A stretch of 36,768 nucleotides of DNA from Hyphomonadaceae bacterium (GTDB lineage: Bacteria > Pseudomonadota > Alphaproteobacteria > Caulobacterales > Maricaulaceae): assembly GCA_013001295.1 (NCBI GenBank), contig JABDMW010000026.1:1-36768 (forward strand), given 5' to 3'. Shown here piece after piece: positions 26,323 to 35,649 of this stretch. The notes beneath the pieces were generated by a model. That model was not told the origin of the DNA. It searched no databases and saw only the letters and a program-made list of their open reading frames with translations. The stretch's first letter is position 1; each line of letters begins with the position of its first letter. The position numbers were made by a program, and so were the translations under genes.

Positions 26323-26339
26323 CGTTAAGTATATTCCCT
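26323..26339 (+). promoter_or_regulatory. Candidate FixJ-type box upstream of the mechanosensitive channel gene
   Basis: CGTTAAGTATATTCCCT matches the minus-strand box of the lone receiver gene at 15 of 17 positions and has the same orientation relative to its gene. It ends 111 bp before the channel start. An inverted repeat follows 11 bp later. Confidence 0.6.
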
Positions 26340-26450
26340 TACTGGCTCAGAAGGTATGCTTACCTTTATCGTTCGGTTCAATGTTGAAATGTCAAACGGG
26401 ATCTGAAACCCGGGTGGTAGCATTACTTTATACTATTGGACCGGGGAAAA

Positions 26451-29400
26451 ATGGAAATGGTACGGAATATTCACCTATTTGCGATTTTGATTTTTATCAT
26501 TGGATCGATTTGCTTATCACCTTATTCTGTTTTTGCACAATCCCTGAACACAGACTTTTTGACTCAACAGCAAATCAGTGAAAAAATTTCTGATATAAAA
26601 AATAACGTCGAATTAAACTCTGAAGAGAAGGAAAGAATACTCGCACTTTATGAAACGGCGCAATTGCGACGCCAAGCCTACGAGACAAGGGTCGCGGAAA
26701 TTTCGGAATTAAAATCGCAGAGGGAAACGCTGGATGCTGATTTGACGTCCGTTATTGATCAACAATCAAGTTTGCGAACACAAATCGAAAATAAGGTCAC
26801 TGCGCCCTTGTTTTCGAATCTGCCCGAAAATGAGCGTTTAAGATCTTTAAAACAAAGTCTTGAGGAATCACGGAGCAAGTTATCAAAGTTGAATTTGAGA
26901 GCTATCTCCCTCGAGAAAAAGGCGGTTTCATCGCAGCAGACTTTAAAGGCAGAGCGTTCGGTTCTGAAGTCAATAAACGACGAACTCGAAATAAATTTGG
27001 CAGCGCTAAAACCGATTATTCAGACCGCAACGCGTGATACGTTAGTGGTTCGTCAATTCGCGAAAGAAAAAGACATTGAAGCGCTGGAACTGGAAACGAG
27101 CCTGTTGCCAAAACTCATTGCTTTAAATTCTGCTCAAATTGAACACGAGAAGGCGATCGCCGATTGGTTGGAGCTGCAAATAACGCCAATTGAACTCGCA
27201 ATTAGCCAAAGCGTTTTGTCGGATGTTCGCCGGCGTGTTCAAATAGCCGAACAACAATCCGAACAGCTTAAAAACGAACACCCTTTATTGGCAGAGTATT
27301 CTGCAGAGAATACCGATCTGCTCCATGCACTTTTTGAAATCGTGAAATCAATCGAAAATTTACCGAAAGAAATCCGGAGACTTAATCTGCAATTGGAGTC
27401 GGTCCAAAACGAGAATAGCGTAACCACTCAAATACTGGCCTCCGGGGTAAAGACAAAAGACATTGGGGCATTATTGGCAACTGTTCAGCAAAATCTGCCA
27501 TCTCGGTTTGATTTGAAAGATCAATTGAAATTACAAAGAAAGCAGTTGGTAAAAGCCGAGTTGAATAGAGTTTTATGGCAAGAAAGAACGCGAAAATTCA
27601 ATGTCGACCCGGTGACTTTGGATAATTATTTTGAAAATTGGAAGGTGCGGCATGTCAATGCTACTGACCTCACTGAATCCCAGAAACAAAAATTGCGACC
27701 GTTGCGAGATGCACGCAAAAAAATCGTTACCGATCTCACAAGCGCCTCGATCGAAAACCTGGAACTTCTTGCTTCAATGGTCGATTCTACCGAAACGCTT
27801 ATGGTGCAAACTACGTCGCTATCAAATGAGTTGCGGCAAAGTCTGATATGGCTTCCCAGCAACAATGCATTTTCGTCCAATTGGCAAGATGCAGGTCAGG
27901 CCGGACTACAATGGTATTTCTCTCCTAGGAATTGGATAATTGCCGCAAAAGATTTATGGCGCGGCGCAATTTCCCATTTCTTACGCACGGGTCTATTGAT
28001 CGGGCTAATAATTTTATTTTGGTTTCGTCGCTCCCGTATCAATATCAACCCCTTACTATCGCTAGATCAAAATAGGGCCGGTATTTCAAAGTTATTTATC
28101 GGTTCTTTTGCGGCGTTTCTAAGAAGCATTGAGCTGTCGGTACTTGTCCCCGCTTTTCTCATAGCCATTGGTCTCACGTTAAAATCTGGAGCGACAACGA
28201 ATTTTTCAAATGCGCTTTCCCATACCCTTATCATACTTGCTGGGCTAATTTTCGTATTGCGGTTTATGAGGGTTTCTTGTCGTGATGGGGCTTTATTTGA
28301 TAAAAACATTGATATCGGAAGACCTCTTCGCACTCAAATTAGAGCGAGCTTGATATGGTTTACGCCTTTGCAGATTTCATCTGTTTTCGTATTTCGACTA
28401 TCATCTTATAGTTCCAACACAATTGTTCATGACACTTTCGGGCTTATCGCATTTCTAATTTCTGCGGCTGGTTTGACTGTTATTGCTTGGAAAATTGTCC
28501 GAAGCGTTAATTCGAATAAAAGTGAACAAACCAGTTTTGTTCGCAAAATTTTCCCATTATTTTTGATTGGAACGCCAGTGGTTCTCGGAATAATCGCGTT
28601 GATCGGATATTTTCGTACAGCCTTTGAATTGCAGGGAAAGTTTTTCCTGACCATACTCATACTTCTGGTTGGCTATATTTTGATGCGTTCCGTTCATCAG
28701 GTGCTCCACCTGATCGGGGACCTCAAAAGAGAGATTGACTCCGTTAATGAAATTTCAAGCGCCAGAATTTCTGAAATTGCTCAAGGAAAAACTACGACTA
28801 ATATAACGGAAAAGAATGGCTTAAGGACACATTCCGAAAAAACAGATGCAATACAATTTCGAAATCTGATCAATTCATTTGTTTTCTTTGGAATTGCATT
28901 TGGATTATGGATCGTTTGGCAATCATTTATCCCGGCCCTCGGCGTTTTAGACGACGTAACTTTGATGACACAACAAATCGGTAGTGGTGAAAACCTTTTA
29001 CTAAAATCCATAACGCTTCAGGATATTTTCATAGCGGGTTTGATCCTCATATTGACAACAGTGGCAGCCCGTAACTTACCAGGTTTTTTAGAACTTTTAG
29101 TGTTACGTAATACTAATCTCGATGCCGGGGCGAAATATGCGGCTGTAACAATTATTGGATACGCTATTGTTGCAGTCGGATCTGTTGTTGCATTGAGCAA
29201 AGCTGGCTTACAATGGTCGCAATTACAATGGTTTGTCGCCGCGCTGTCATTGGGTATAGGATTCGGCATGCAAGAAATTGTCGCCAACTTTATTTCGGGA
29301 ATAATTTTGCTTTTTGAACGCCCGGTTCGAATTGGTGATTATGTGACAATTGGCGCCCAGAGCGGAACGGTAAGCCGCATTCAAATTCGTGCCGTCACAT

Positions 29401-29792
29401 TGCAAGATCTAGACCGGCGCGAGACGGTTATTCCCAATAAAAAATTGATAACAGATGACGTAACCAATTGGTCGCTCTCGGACTCGGTTGTCCGTCTCAG
29501 TATTACTGTAGGCATAGCGTATGGATCAGATACAACATTGGCCAGAAAACTGATGTTACAAGCGTTGCAAGAAAATGAAAATGTCTTGAATGATCCAGTT
29601 CCGGCTGTCCTTTTTTCCGGCTTCGGAGACAGTTCTCTTAACTTCGAAATGCGTGGGTTTATTTTTGGTTTTGAAAATCTAGCTAAAATCACGAGCGAAC
29701 TGCATTTAGCAGTCGATGCAGCTTTCCGAGAACACAAAGTCGAAATTCCGTTCCCTCAACGTGTTTTGCATCATGCAGATAGCAAGACATAA
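26451..29792 (+). CDS. Large MscK/KefA-type mechanosensitive channel (MscS superfamily)
   Basis: About 1,113 residues from the ATG at 26451, which follows GGGG; an ATG two codons later and a TTG at 26436 are alternatives. It has a signal peptide (HLFAILIFIIGSICLSPYSV, then FAQ), a long Gln/Glu/Leu/Lys-rich periplasmic region with coiled-coil character (about residues 40-460), several transmembrane helices (about 500-880) and a C-terminal MscS core. The core has the pore-lining helix with small residues (LSLGIGFGMQEIVANFISG), the beta-domain (LFERPVRIGDYVTIGAQSGT, then IPNKKLI) and the C-terminal alpha/beta domain. E. coli MscK and MscM share this layout. Such channels release solutes on osmotic downshock; MscK gating is also K+-dependent. 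The next gene starts 18 bp later. Confidence 0.9.
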   Translation: MEMVRNIHLFAILIFIIGSICLSPYSVFAQSLNTDFLTQQQISEKISDIKNNVELNSEEKERILALYETAQLRRQAYETRVAEISELKSQRETLDADLTSVIDQQSSLRTQIENKVTAPLFSNLPENERLRSLKQSLEESRSKLSKLNLRAISLEKKAVSSQQTLKAERSVLKSINDELEINLAALKPIIQTATRDTLVVRQFAKEKDIEALELETSLLPKLIALNSAQIEHEKAIADWLELQITPIELAISQSVLSDVRRRVQIAEQQSEQLKNEHPLLAEYSAENTDLLHALFEIVKSIENLPKEIRRLNLQLESVQNENSVTTQILASGVKTKDIGALLATVQQNLPSRFDLKDQLKLQRKQLVKAELNRVLWQERTRKFNVDPVTLDNYFENWKVRHVNATDLTESQKQKLRPLRDARKKIVTDLTSASIENLELLASMVDSTETLMVQTTSLSNELRQSLIWLPSNNAFSSNWQDAGQAGLQWYFSPRNWIIAAKDLWRGAISHFLRTGLLIGLIILFWFRRSRININPLLSLDQNRAGISKLFIGSFAAFLRSIELSVLVPAFLIAIGLTLKSGATTNFSNALSHTLIILAGLIFVLRFMRVSCRDGALFDKNIDIGRPLRTQIRASLIWFTPLQISSVFVFRLSSYSSNTIVHDTFGLIAFLISAAGLTVIAWKIVRSVNSNKSEQTSFVRKIFPLFLIGTPVVLGIIALIGYFRTAFELQGKFFLTILILLVGYILMRSVHQVLHLIGDLKREIDSVNEISSARISEIAQGKTTTNITEKNGLRTHSEKTDAIQFRNLINSFVFFGIAFGLWIVWQSFIPALGVLDDVTLMTQQIGSGENLLLKSITLQDIFIAGLILILTTVAARNLPGFLELLVLRNTNLDAGAKYAAVTIIGYAIVAVGSVVALSKAGLQWSQLQWFVAALSLGIGFGMQEIVANFISGIILLFERPVRIGDYVTIGAQSGTVSRIQIRAVTLQDLDRRETVIPNKKLITDDVTNWSLSDSVVRLSITVGIAYGSDTTLARKLMLQALQENENVLNDPVPAVLFSGFGDSSLNFEMRGFIFGFENLAKITSELHLAVDAAFREHKVEIPFPQRVLHHADSKT

Positions 29793-29810
29793 TTGAATTT
29801 GGAGTTGGCA

Positions 29811-30566
29811 ATGCCGGGTGATTTTAAAATTTATTTATTCGAAAGGGGCACGGCCGCGCCGAAAGAATTAGACGATTTTCCCAATCAGATTGAAGCGAAT
29901 GATTTCCTTTGGATCAATGCATCGAAGGTCAATATCGAGGTCGAGCAATATTTCTACGAAAATGAAACTATCGACATAAATGCCGTAGCTTTTTTGTTTC
30001 AGGAAAAGAAGATTTCGGAACTCGATTTTGGCGATGATTATTTTACAATTGCGACCAGCGGGTATCATTCAACTCCCGATTATTTTTCAATAAAAGAGTA
30101 TAGATTCAGGATTTTCGTGAACGAGGAACACGTGGTCATGCTGAATGACATTGGTTTTATGGGTTTAGAGGACATGAATATTGTAATGACGAAAGATCGT
30201 TCTTTGAAGTCGACCAGCAGTTTATTTGCCTGGTTATTAGAAATAATCGTTCGAAATCAGAGGCTCCAAATCAGTCACATAGTTAACAAATATGACACTC
30301 TTCTTAATCAATCGGCCAAGTTGGAAAACCGATTTCAAGGGTATGAGTTTGAAGAACTCGAAAATGAAAATAAGAAAACTCTAGCAATCTTGCGGCAACT
30401 CAATCAGGATTCGCAGAGTATATTGAGTGCTAAGTATAAATGGGTAGACCCTGAAAGCGCGCACCTGATTGCGAACTCTGTCGCTCGATTAACCAAGATA
30501 GAAGAAAATTTTGCACCAAAAATGGCTAAGAAAAAATCTAAATTTTTCGGGCGATTTATTCATTGA
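29811..30566 (+). CDS. CorA-like cytosolic protein without transmembrane helices
   Basis: A 251-residue protein; the ATG at 29811 follows GGAG by 6 nt and is preferred over the in-frame TTG at 29793. An alpha/beta N-terminal half (NDFLWINASKVNIEVEQYF, KEYRFRIFVNEEHVVMLNDI, NIVMTKD) is followed by long helices (about residues 135-240: LFAWLLEIIVRNQRLQISHI, then VNKYDTLLNQSAKLENRFQG). This order resembles the cytoplasmic funnel of CorA/ZntB cation transporters, including the helix with a fixed-spacing series of polar residues. The protein ends in a basic tail (KKKSKFFGRFIH) with no membrane helices and no GMN motif, so it cannot be a channel itself. It directly follows the mechanosensitive channel gene and may regulate it. 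The family call rests on my pattern reading only. Confidence 0.55.
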   Translation: MPGDFKIYLFERGTAAPKELDDFPNQIEANDFLWINASKVNIEVEQYFYENETIDINAVAFLFQEKKISELDFGDDYFTIATSGYHSTPDYFSIKEYRFRIFVNEEHVVMLNDIGFMGLEDMNIVMTKDRSLKSTSSLFAWLLEIIVRNQRLQISHIVNKYDTLLNQSAKLENRFQGYEFEELENENKKTLAILRQLNQDSQSILSAKYKWVDPESAHLIANSVARLTKIEENFAPKMAKKKSKFFGRFIH

Positions 30567-30899
30567 GCCTAATGTTTCATTCGCCTGATTGGCACCGGAA
30601 GCGATGAACTTATCGCATTTGAAGCTAAGTCAACCATGCAACAGGCTTTATATTTGAGGTGCTATTTCCGAATTATGCTTACACGCGGCGCTGGCGAAGG
30701 GGCCGCATTTTTGTGAACTGAACCTCGCTAATCCAAGTTTCGGGCCTTTGGGGCCTAAATCCCTTTCAAAGGTATTGGCATGCCAGTTAAAATGAACCGT
30801 CGGCTTAAAACCGGCGGAACTGATCAGGCTAGGGACAGTACACAATTAAAAAATGCACGGTAAAACAGAAAGTTAGTCAATATTTGGAGGGTATAAGAA
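30567..30899. other. 333-bp intergenic region between the CorA-like gene and tRNA-Asn
   Basis: No gene is supported. The only structure I see is a 7-bp hairpin (CCGTCGG/CCGGCGG, 30797-30817) without a T tract. The transcripts converge here. Confidence 0.55.
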
Positions 30900-30975
<76 letters not shown>

Positions 30976-30998
30976 ATAGTCATTCCTTAAGGCCGTGC

Positions 30999-31027
30999 TG
31001 ATAGCAGAAACAATATCAGCCCGACAA
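30999..31027 (-). promoter_or_regulatory. Probable promoter of the tRNA-Asn gene
   Basis: On the minus strand TTGTCG (31022-31027) and CTATCA (30999-31004) are separated by exactly 17 bp. The -10 element lies 23 bp before the mature tRNA 5' end. An inverted repeat GCTGATA/TATCAGC overlaps the spacer. Confidence 0.5.
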
Positions 31028-31096
31028 GCCTTATTTATGCATAAATCTATATTTTTTCGTAAATTTTGCAGCTTGGGTTTTAATTGCCATTTTCCC

Positions 31097-31125
31097 AAAA
31101 AAAAGTGGGAGCTAAGAAGCTCCCA
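31097..31125 (-). terminator. Rho-independent terminator of the SulP transporter gene
   Basis: On the minus strand an 8-bp stem (TGGGAGCT with AGCTCCCA, 4-nt loop) is followed by eight T residues. It lies about 140 bp after the SulP stop codon. Confidence 0.9.
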
Positions 31126-31264
31126 AAGGTGTTAGGTGAATGGTGGGGTGTCTTCCTTAGAAGACAAAGCCTTTATTAAACAACATGCTTAAGAAAAGGT
31201 TAACCGCGCAAAAAAAGATTCAAATTTGATTCAGACCTATGAATCGAATCGTAATTTTAACGCT

Positions 31265-32875
31265 TTAATGACCGGCACCGAACATTCCGGTTTGAACTGA
31301 ATAGTCAACCGCTATGCCGTAATCCGGGTCGTCATCCGAATCAACAATCAGTTGGCCGGCTTTATTGAGAAGGCGGTGGCAATCCCGTGATAAATGCCTG
31401 AGTTGCAGTTTTTTGCCATGGGTTTCGTATTTTGATGCCAAGGTTTCGATGGCCTGAAGGGCGGATTGATCCACGACCCGGCTGTTGAGAAAATCGATGA
31501 CGACGTTATCCGCGTCGTTTGCAGGGTCGAACATTTCGTTAAAGCCTTCGATTGAGCCGAAGAATAACGGACCTTCCAATTTGTAAATCTTGCTTCCATC
31601 TTCCTCTTCTTCGATTTTAGCATGAATACGTTTGGCGTTATTCCAGGCATAGGCGAGTGCAGAGACGATCACACCGACAATGACGGCGATGGCGAGGTCG
31701 GTCATCACGGTCACGACGGTGACAAGGATGATGACAAATGCATCTGTCAAGGGAATACGACGCATAATGGTCAGGCTTTGCCAGGCAAATGTCCCTATCA
31801 CGACCATAAACATGACGCCCACGAGGGCCGCGAGCGGGATTTGTTCGATCAGGCTGGATCCGACAAGAATGAACGCCAGTAAGAACAGCGCGGCGACAAT
31901 TCCGGAGAGCCGCGTACGGCCCCCGGATTTTACATTAATCATGGATTGGCCAATCATGGCGCAACCACCCATGCCACCAAACACGCCTGTGACGGTGTTG
32001 GCGACACCTTGGGCGACACATTCCTTGGAGGCTCCACCGCGTTTTCCGGTCATTTCACCCACCAGATTAAGGGTGAGCAGGCTTTCGATCAGGCCAATCG
32101 CGGCCAAAATCAGCGCGTAAGGGAGGATGATCCAAAGCGTCTCAAGCGTGAATGGCACCTCCGGGATATGCAGAACGGGGAACTCGCCTTTGATCGACGA
32201 GAGATCGGCGACGCGCGGAACGTCTATGCCTAACCCGATGACCATGGCGGCGACTATCCCGATACCGGCAAGGGGGGCGGGGATGGTTTTCGTGAATTTC
32301 GGAAGCCCCCAAATGATGATCATTGTCAAGCCCACAAGCCCAAGCATGGTGAGCAGCGGTAATCCCGTCATATAAACTTGTGACCCGTCCGGGCCGGCAA
32401 CCTTAAACTGGCTGAGTTGCGCCATGAAAATCACGATGGCGAGCCCGTTGACAAAGCCTAGCATCACGGGGTGAGGGACAAGCCGGATAAACTTTCCCAT
32501 ATGGGTGACACCGGCGATGATTTGCATAATCCCCATCAGGACAACCGTCGCGAACAAATATTCGACGCCGTGATGCATAACAAGTTCCACCATGACAACG
32601 GCCAGGGCGCCGGTCGCGCCTGAAATCATGCCAGGACGCCCGCCGATTAAGGCGGTGATCAATCCGACAATAAAGGCGGCGTACAAGCCAACAATCGGCT
32701 CGACACCTGCGACAAACGCAAAAGCGACGGCTTCGGGCACGAGGGCCAATGAGACGGTCAGTCCGGCCAGTACCTCAATTGATATGCGTCGCGGCGTAAA
32801 CCCATTGCGTGGACGGGCAATTTGATCCGCAAAGGGTAGGTTCTTGGCAAACGCCGAAAGGGAAGGTCTGTTCAC
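31265..32875 (-). CDS. SulP-family anion transporter with C-terminal STAS domain
   Basis: A 536-residue protein of the SLC26/SulP family. The membrane domain (about residues 30-410) starts with the signature RRISIEVLAGLTVSLALVPE and contains GLYAAFIVGLITALIGGRPG, GATGALAVVM and ECVAQGVANTVTGVFGGMGG. The C-terminal STAS domain (about 425-520) has the core GPLFFGSIEGFNEMFDP and VVIDFLNSRVVDQSALQAIE. SulP members carry sulfate, bicarbonate or other anions, often with Na+ or H+. No sulfate-assimilation or carbonic anhydrase genes lie nearby, so the substrate is open. The start is a GTG with only a weak GGA-type ribosome binding site. It is probably monocistronic, ending at the strong terminator at 31097-31125. 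Confidence 0.9.
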   Translation of the reverse strand: MNRPSLSAFAKNLPFADQIARPRNGFTPRRISIEVLAGLTVSLALVPEAVAFAFVAGVEPIVGLYAAFIVGLITALIGGRPGMISGATGALAVVMVELVMHHGVEYLFATVVLMGIMQIIAGVTHMGKFIRLVPHPVMLGFVNGLAIVIFMAQLSQFKVAGPDGSQVYMTGLPLLTMLGLVGLTMIIIWGLPKFTKTIPAPLAGIGIVAAMVIGLGIDVPRVADLSSIKGEFPVLHIPEVPFTLETLWIILPYALILAAIGLIESLLTLNLVGEMTGKRGGASKECVAQGVANTVTGVFGGMGGCAMIGQSMINVKSGGRTRLSGIVAALFLLAFILVGSSLIEQIPLAALVGVMFMVVIGTFAWQSLTIMRRIPLTDAFVIILVTVVTVMTDLAIAVIVGVIVSALAYAWNNAKRIHAKIEEEEDGSKIYKLEGPLFFGSIEGFNEMFDPANDADNVVIDFLNSRVVDQSALQAIETLASKYETHGKKLQLRHLSRDCHRLLNKAGQLIVDSDDDPDYGIAVDYSVQTGMFGAGH

Positions 32876-33004
32876 GATATCAGTCCATTTTTGGATTTAA
32901 AGAGTGCGCGTGAATCAACGCCGCAAGGGCAAACTGCGCGTGCCCGCGTTCATAGGGCAGTTCGCGGGCTTGTCAACGAGTAAAACCCGCCTTGATCGTC
33001 TGGC

Positions 33005-34015
33005 TCACAAGTCCCATTTTTGGCGATGGAAGTTCCAGGCGGTTTTGATGATGTTTTCCAAATTCGAGTGTTGAGGCATAAATTCCAACAATTCTTTTGC
33101 GCGGGTGCCGTCGGCGTAGAGCTGGGTCAGATCACCGTCTCGCCTCGGTGCCGCATCATAAGGTACAGGTTTCCCTGTAACCCGTTCAATTGTTTGAAGA
33201 ATTTCCAGATTGCTGATGCCAACGCCCGTGCCGATATTGACCTCGGCATTGCTAAGGCCATTGTCGAATGCCTGTTCCGATTTGATATGGGCAAGGGCGA
33301 TATCATTGACGTGGATATAGTCGCGGATGCAGGTGCCGTCCGGCGTGCCGTAATCGGTTCCAAATATTTTCATGCGAGGGCGCCGGCCTGCCGCCGCTTC
33401 CAGAGCAATCGGTATGAGATGGGTTTCCGGATTATGCTCTTCTCCGATTTCACCGCTGTCATCTGCCCCTGAGGCATTGAAATAGCGTAGGGTGACATAA
33501 TTCAGGCCATAGGCTTTGTGGAAGCTTTGGATCATGCCTTCGATGGCGAGTTTGGTTTTACCATACACGCTAAACGGATTTTGCGGTTCTGTTTCCAGCA
33601 GCGGCATATTGGTCGTTTCACCATATGTTGCGCAAGTGGAGGAAAAGATCAGTCGATCCGCGTCAGTCTCCCGCATGGCCATCAACAGATTGAGGGCACC
33701 GGTGACATTGTTATCATAAAATTCTGCAGGCTGTTTTTCGCCGATTCCGACTTCAATCGAACTTGCTAAGTGTATGACAGTTTTAACATTTTTGTGTTTT
33801 TGAAAGGCCGCATGTGTCGCTTTGCGATCCCGTAAATCAACATCGACATACTGTCCCCATTTGACCGCATGTTTGTGCCCGGCCGAAAAATTATCAAATG
33901 TAATTGGGGTGCCGCTATTGTCGTCGATCATTTTACACACATGGCTACCGATATATCCGCCGCCGCCTACAACGATGAATTCGCGCCCTTGTAAATTGTA
34001 AATAGACTTGGTCAT
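33005..34015 (-). CDS. galE: UDP-glucose 4-epimerase GalE
   Basis: A 336-residue extended short-chain dehydrogenase, the usual GalE length. The NAD-binding GxxGxxG motif is at 17-23 (VVGGGGYIGSH). The catalytic Tyr151 and Lys155 are in SVYGKTKLAIEG, with Thr127 (SSTCATYG) at the position of Ser124 in the E. coli enzyme. Typical sequences such as NNVTGALNLL, TLRYFNASGAD and DGTCIRDYIHVNDIA are present. It interconverts UDP-glucose and UDP-galactose for surface polysaccharide or galactose use. Its ATG overlaps the end of the AGCS symporter gene (ATGA), so it is translated from that transcript. No other sugar-nucleotide gene is nearby. A related epimerase acting on other UDP-sugars is possible. 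Confidence 0.92.
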   Translation of the reverse strand: MTKSIYNLQGREFIVVGGGGYIGSHVCKMIDDNSGTPITFDNFSAGHKHAVKWGQYVDVDLRDRKATHAAFQKHKNVKTVIHLASSIEVGIGEKQPAEFYDNNVTGALNLLMAMRETDADRLIFSSTCATYGETTNMPLLETEPQNPFSVYGKTKLAIEGMIQSFHKAYGLNYVTLRYFNASGADDSGEIGEEHNPETHLIPIALEAAAGRRPRMKIFGTDYGTPDGTCIRDYIHVNDIALAHIKSEQAFDNGLSNAEVNIGTGVGISNLEILQTIERVTGKPVPYDAAPRRDGDLTQLYADGTRAKELLEFMPQHSNLENIIKTAWNFHRQKWDL

Positions 34016-35538
34016 ACTGCCTCTGTTGAAATTGATGTTGGTTTAGCGGCATCAACGCGCGCCCAATACTCTTTTAAATCCTGTTTGACTTCCGGTGCCA
34101 TAATATACAACCCAATGATGTTCGGGATCGCCATGACGAAGATCAAAGCGTCGGCGAATTTCAGAATGGATTCGAGTTTAACTGCGGCGCCTACGACGAT
34201 GAAAAAGCAGAAAATAAGACTAAATACCAAAGCCTTATTCTTGCTTTCGCCAAAAATATATGTCCAACCTTTGGTGCCGTAATAGGCCCACGCCAGCATT
34301 GTGGAAAACGCGAACAGAACCGCAATGATGGAGAGCGGTACCGGCGCCCACGGCATTTTGTCAGCAAATGCTGCCGACGTTAGAGCAATACCCTCCAAGT
34401 CACCGCTCATGAGATACTCGGTTGGGAAGGTTGTGATGAGAACCAATCCGGTCAGTGTGCAAACAACGACCGTATCAATAAAAGGTTCCAGCAAGGCCAC
34501 GAACCCTTCAGTCAGCGGTTCGTCAGTTTGCACTGCGGAATGAGCAATTGCTGCGGATCCCAGGCCTGCTTCGTTGGAGAATGCGGCACGCTGGAATCCC
34601 AAAATCATGATCCCCAGAACACCACCCGTCACGCCTTTCGCGGTGAATGCACCTGTGATAATCGCGCCAATCGCCGCGGGAATTTGTGCGAAATTCATCG
34701 CCAATACGACAAAGGCGCCAGCCAAATAAATGAGTACCATAAATGGGACGAGTTTGGCTGTTATTCTGGCAATTGATCGAATGCCGCCGATGATGATCAC
34801 GGCCACCATAACTGCCATGACCAATCCAACAAGCCAGCCTTTATTACCCAAAATACCGGAACTCCCCCCGGTGACTTCAGCCAATTGCGCGAAGGCTTGA
34901 TTGGACTGCACCATATTGCCGATACCAAGGCAGGCGATGACGATGCTGACTGCGTAAAACAGGCCCAGGAATTTGCCGAGTTTACTCCATCCACGCTTTG
35001 CGAGACCTGCATTAAGATAATACATCGGGCCACCGGAAACGGTTCCGTCCGGATTGATTTTTCGGTATTTAACGCCGAGTGTGCACTCGACAAACTTAGT
35101 TGTCATGCCCAGTAGACCCGCGACGATCAGCCAAAAAATTGCCCCGGGCCCACCCATCGAAACCATCACGGCGACCATCGCAATATTGCCAATGCCTACT
35201 GTGCCTGAAACCGCCGCGGTTAACGCCTGAAAATGCGATATTTCACCCGCATGTTCGGGATCGTCATAGCGGCCGCGCACAATATCAATCGCATGCTTGA
35301 AACCGCGAACGTTTATAAAATTCAAATAAATAGTAAAGAAGGCCGCGCCAAATATCAGCCAGCAAACAACCAGTTTAATGTCAGTCCCCGGAAATTCATA
35401 AAAGATTATATTGGCGAGCGTGTCGGCCAAAGGTTTGACGGCATTGTCTATCTTGGTGTCGATACCTTCGGCATGGGCCAGCGACGGGAGCATCAAACTG
35501 ACAAAAAAGATTTGAAGACTTAGCCAAATTGTTCGCAT
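34012..35538 (-). CDS. Sodium:alanine/glycine symporter (AGCS family)
   Basis: A 508-residue AGCS (AlsT/DagA-type) transporter with about eleven transmembrane helices. Family sequences are clear: HFQALTAAVSGTVGIGNIAM, SMGGPGAIFWLIVAGLLGMT, YRKINPDGTVSGGPMYYLNA and GFQRAAFSNEAGLGSAAIAH. It is predicted to couple Na+ entry to uptake of alanine, glycine or related amino acids across the inner membrane. The N-terminus starts with an additional hydrophobic, signal-like segment (IWLSLQIFFVSLMLPSLAHA) before the first core helix, seen in many proteobacterial members. It is the first gene of a two-gene unit with galE, sharing 4 bp, an unusual functional pairing. Confidence 0.92.
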   Translation of the reverse strand: MRTIWLSLQIFFVSLMLPSLAHAEGIDTKIDNAVKPLADTLANIIFYEFPGTDIKLVVCWLIFGAAFFTIYLNFINVRGFKHAIDIVRGRYDDPEHAGEISHFQALTAAVSGTVGIGNIAMVAVMVSMGGPGAIFWLIVAGLLGMTTKFVECTLGVKYRKINPDGTVSGGPMYYLNAGLAKRGWSKLGKFLGLFYAVSIVIACLGIGNMVQSNQAFAQLAEVTGGSSGILGNKGWLVGLVMAVMVAVIIIGGIRSIARITAKLVPFMVLIYLAGAFVVLAMNFAQIPAAIGAIITGAFTAKGVTGGVLGIMILGFQRAAFSNEAGLGSAAIAHSAVQTDEPLTEGFVALLEPFIDTVVVCTLTGLVLITTFPTEYLMSGDLEGIALTSAAFADKMPWAPVPLSIIAVLFAFSTMLAWAYYGTKGWTYIFGESKNKALVFSLIFCFFIVVGAAVKLESILKFADALIFVMAIPNIIGLYIMAPEVKQDLKEYWARVDAAKPTSISTEAV

Positions 35539-35649
35539 GCCACACCGCCCTTAAATAGATTGTTTGAAAGTGACGATAAGGTTTTCAAACTTGTAGGCAA
35601 TAATTAATTGAGAGAGGAGTGGAATAGCGCTCGAATTTCAACCAATTAA

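Larger units (their letters stand above)
26101..26450. other. Divergent 350-bp intergenic region between kinase and mechanosensitive channel
   Basis: It holds a perfect palindrome GTGTAGCTACAC (26152-26163), a FixJ-like box (26323-26339) and an inverted repeat AAGGTA/TACCTT (26351-26366). No supported gene lies here. Promoters for both divergent units must be in it. Confidence 0.65.
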
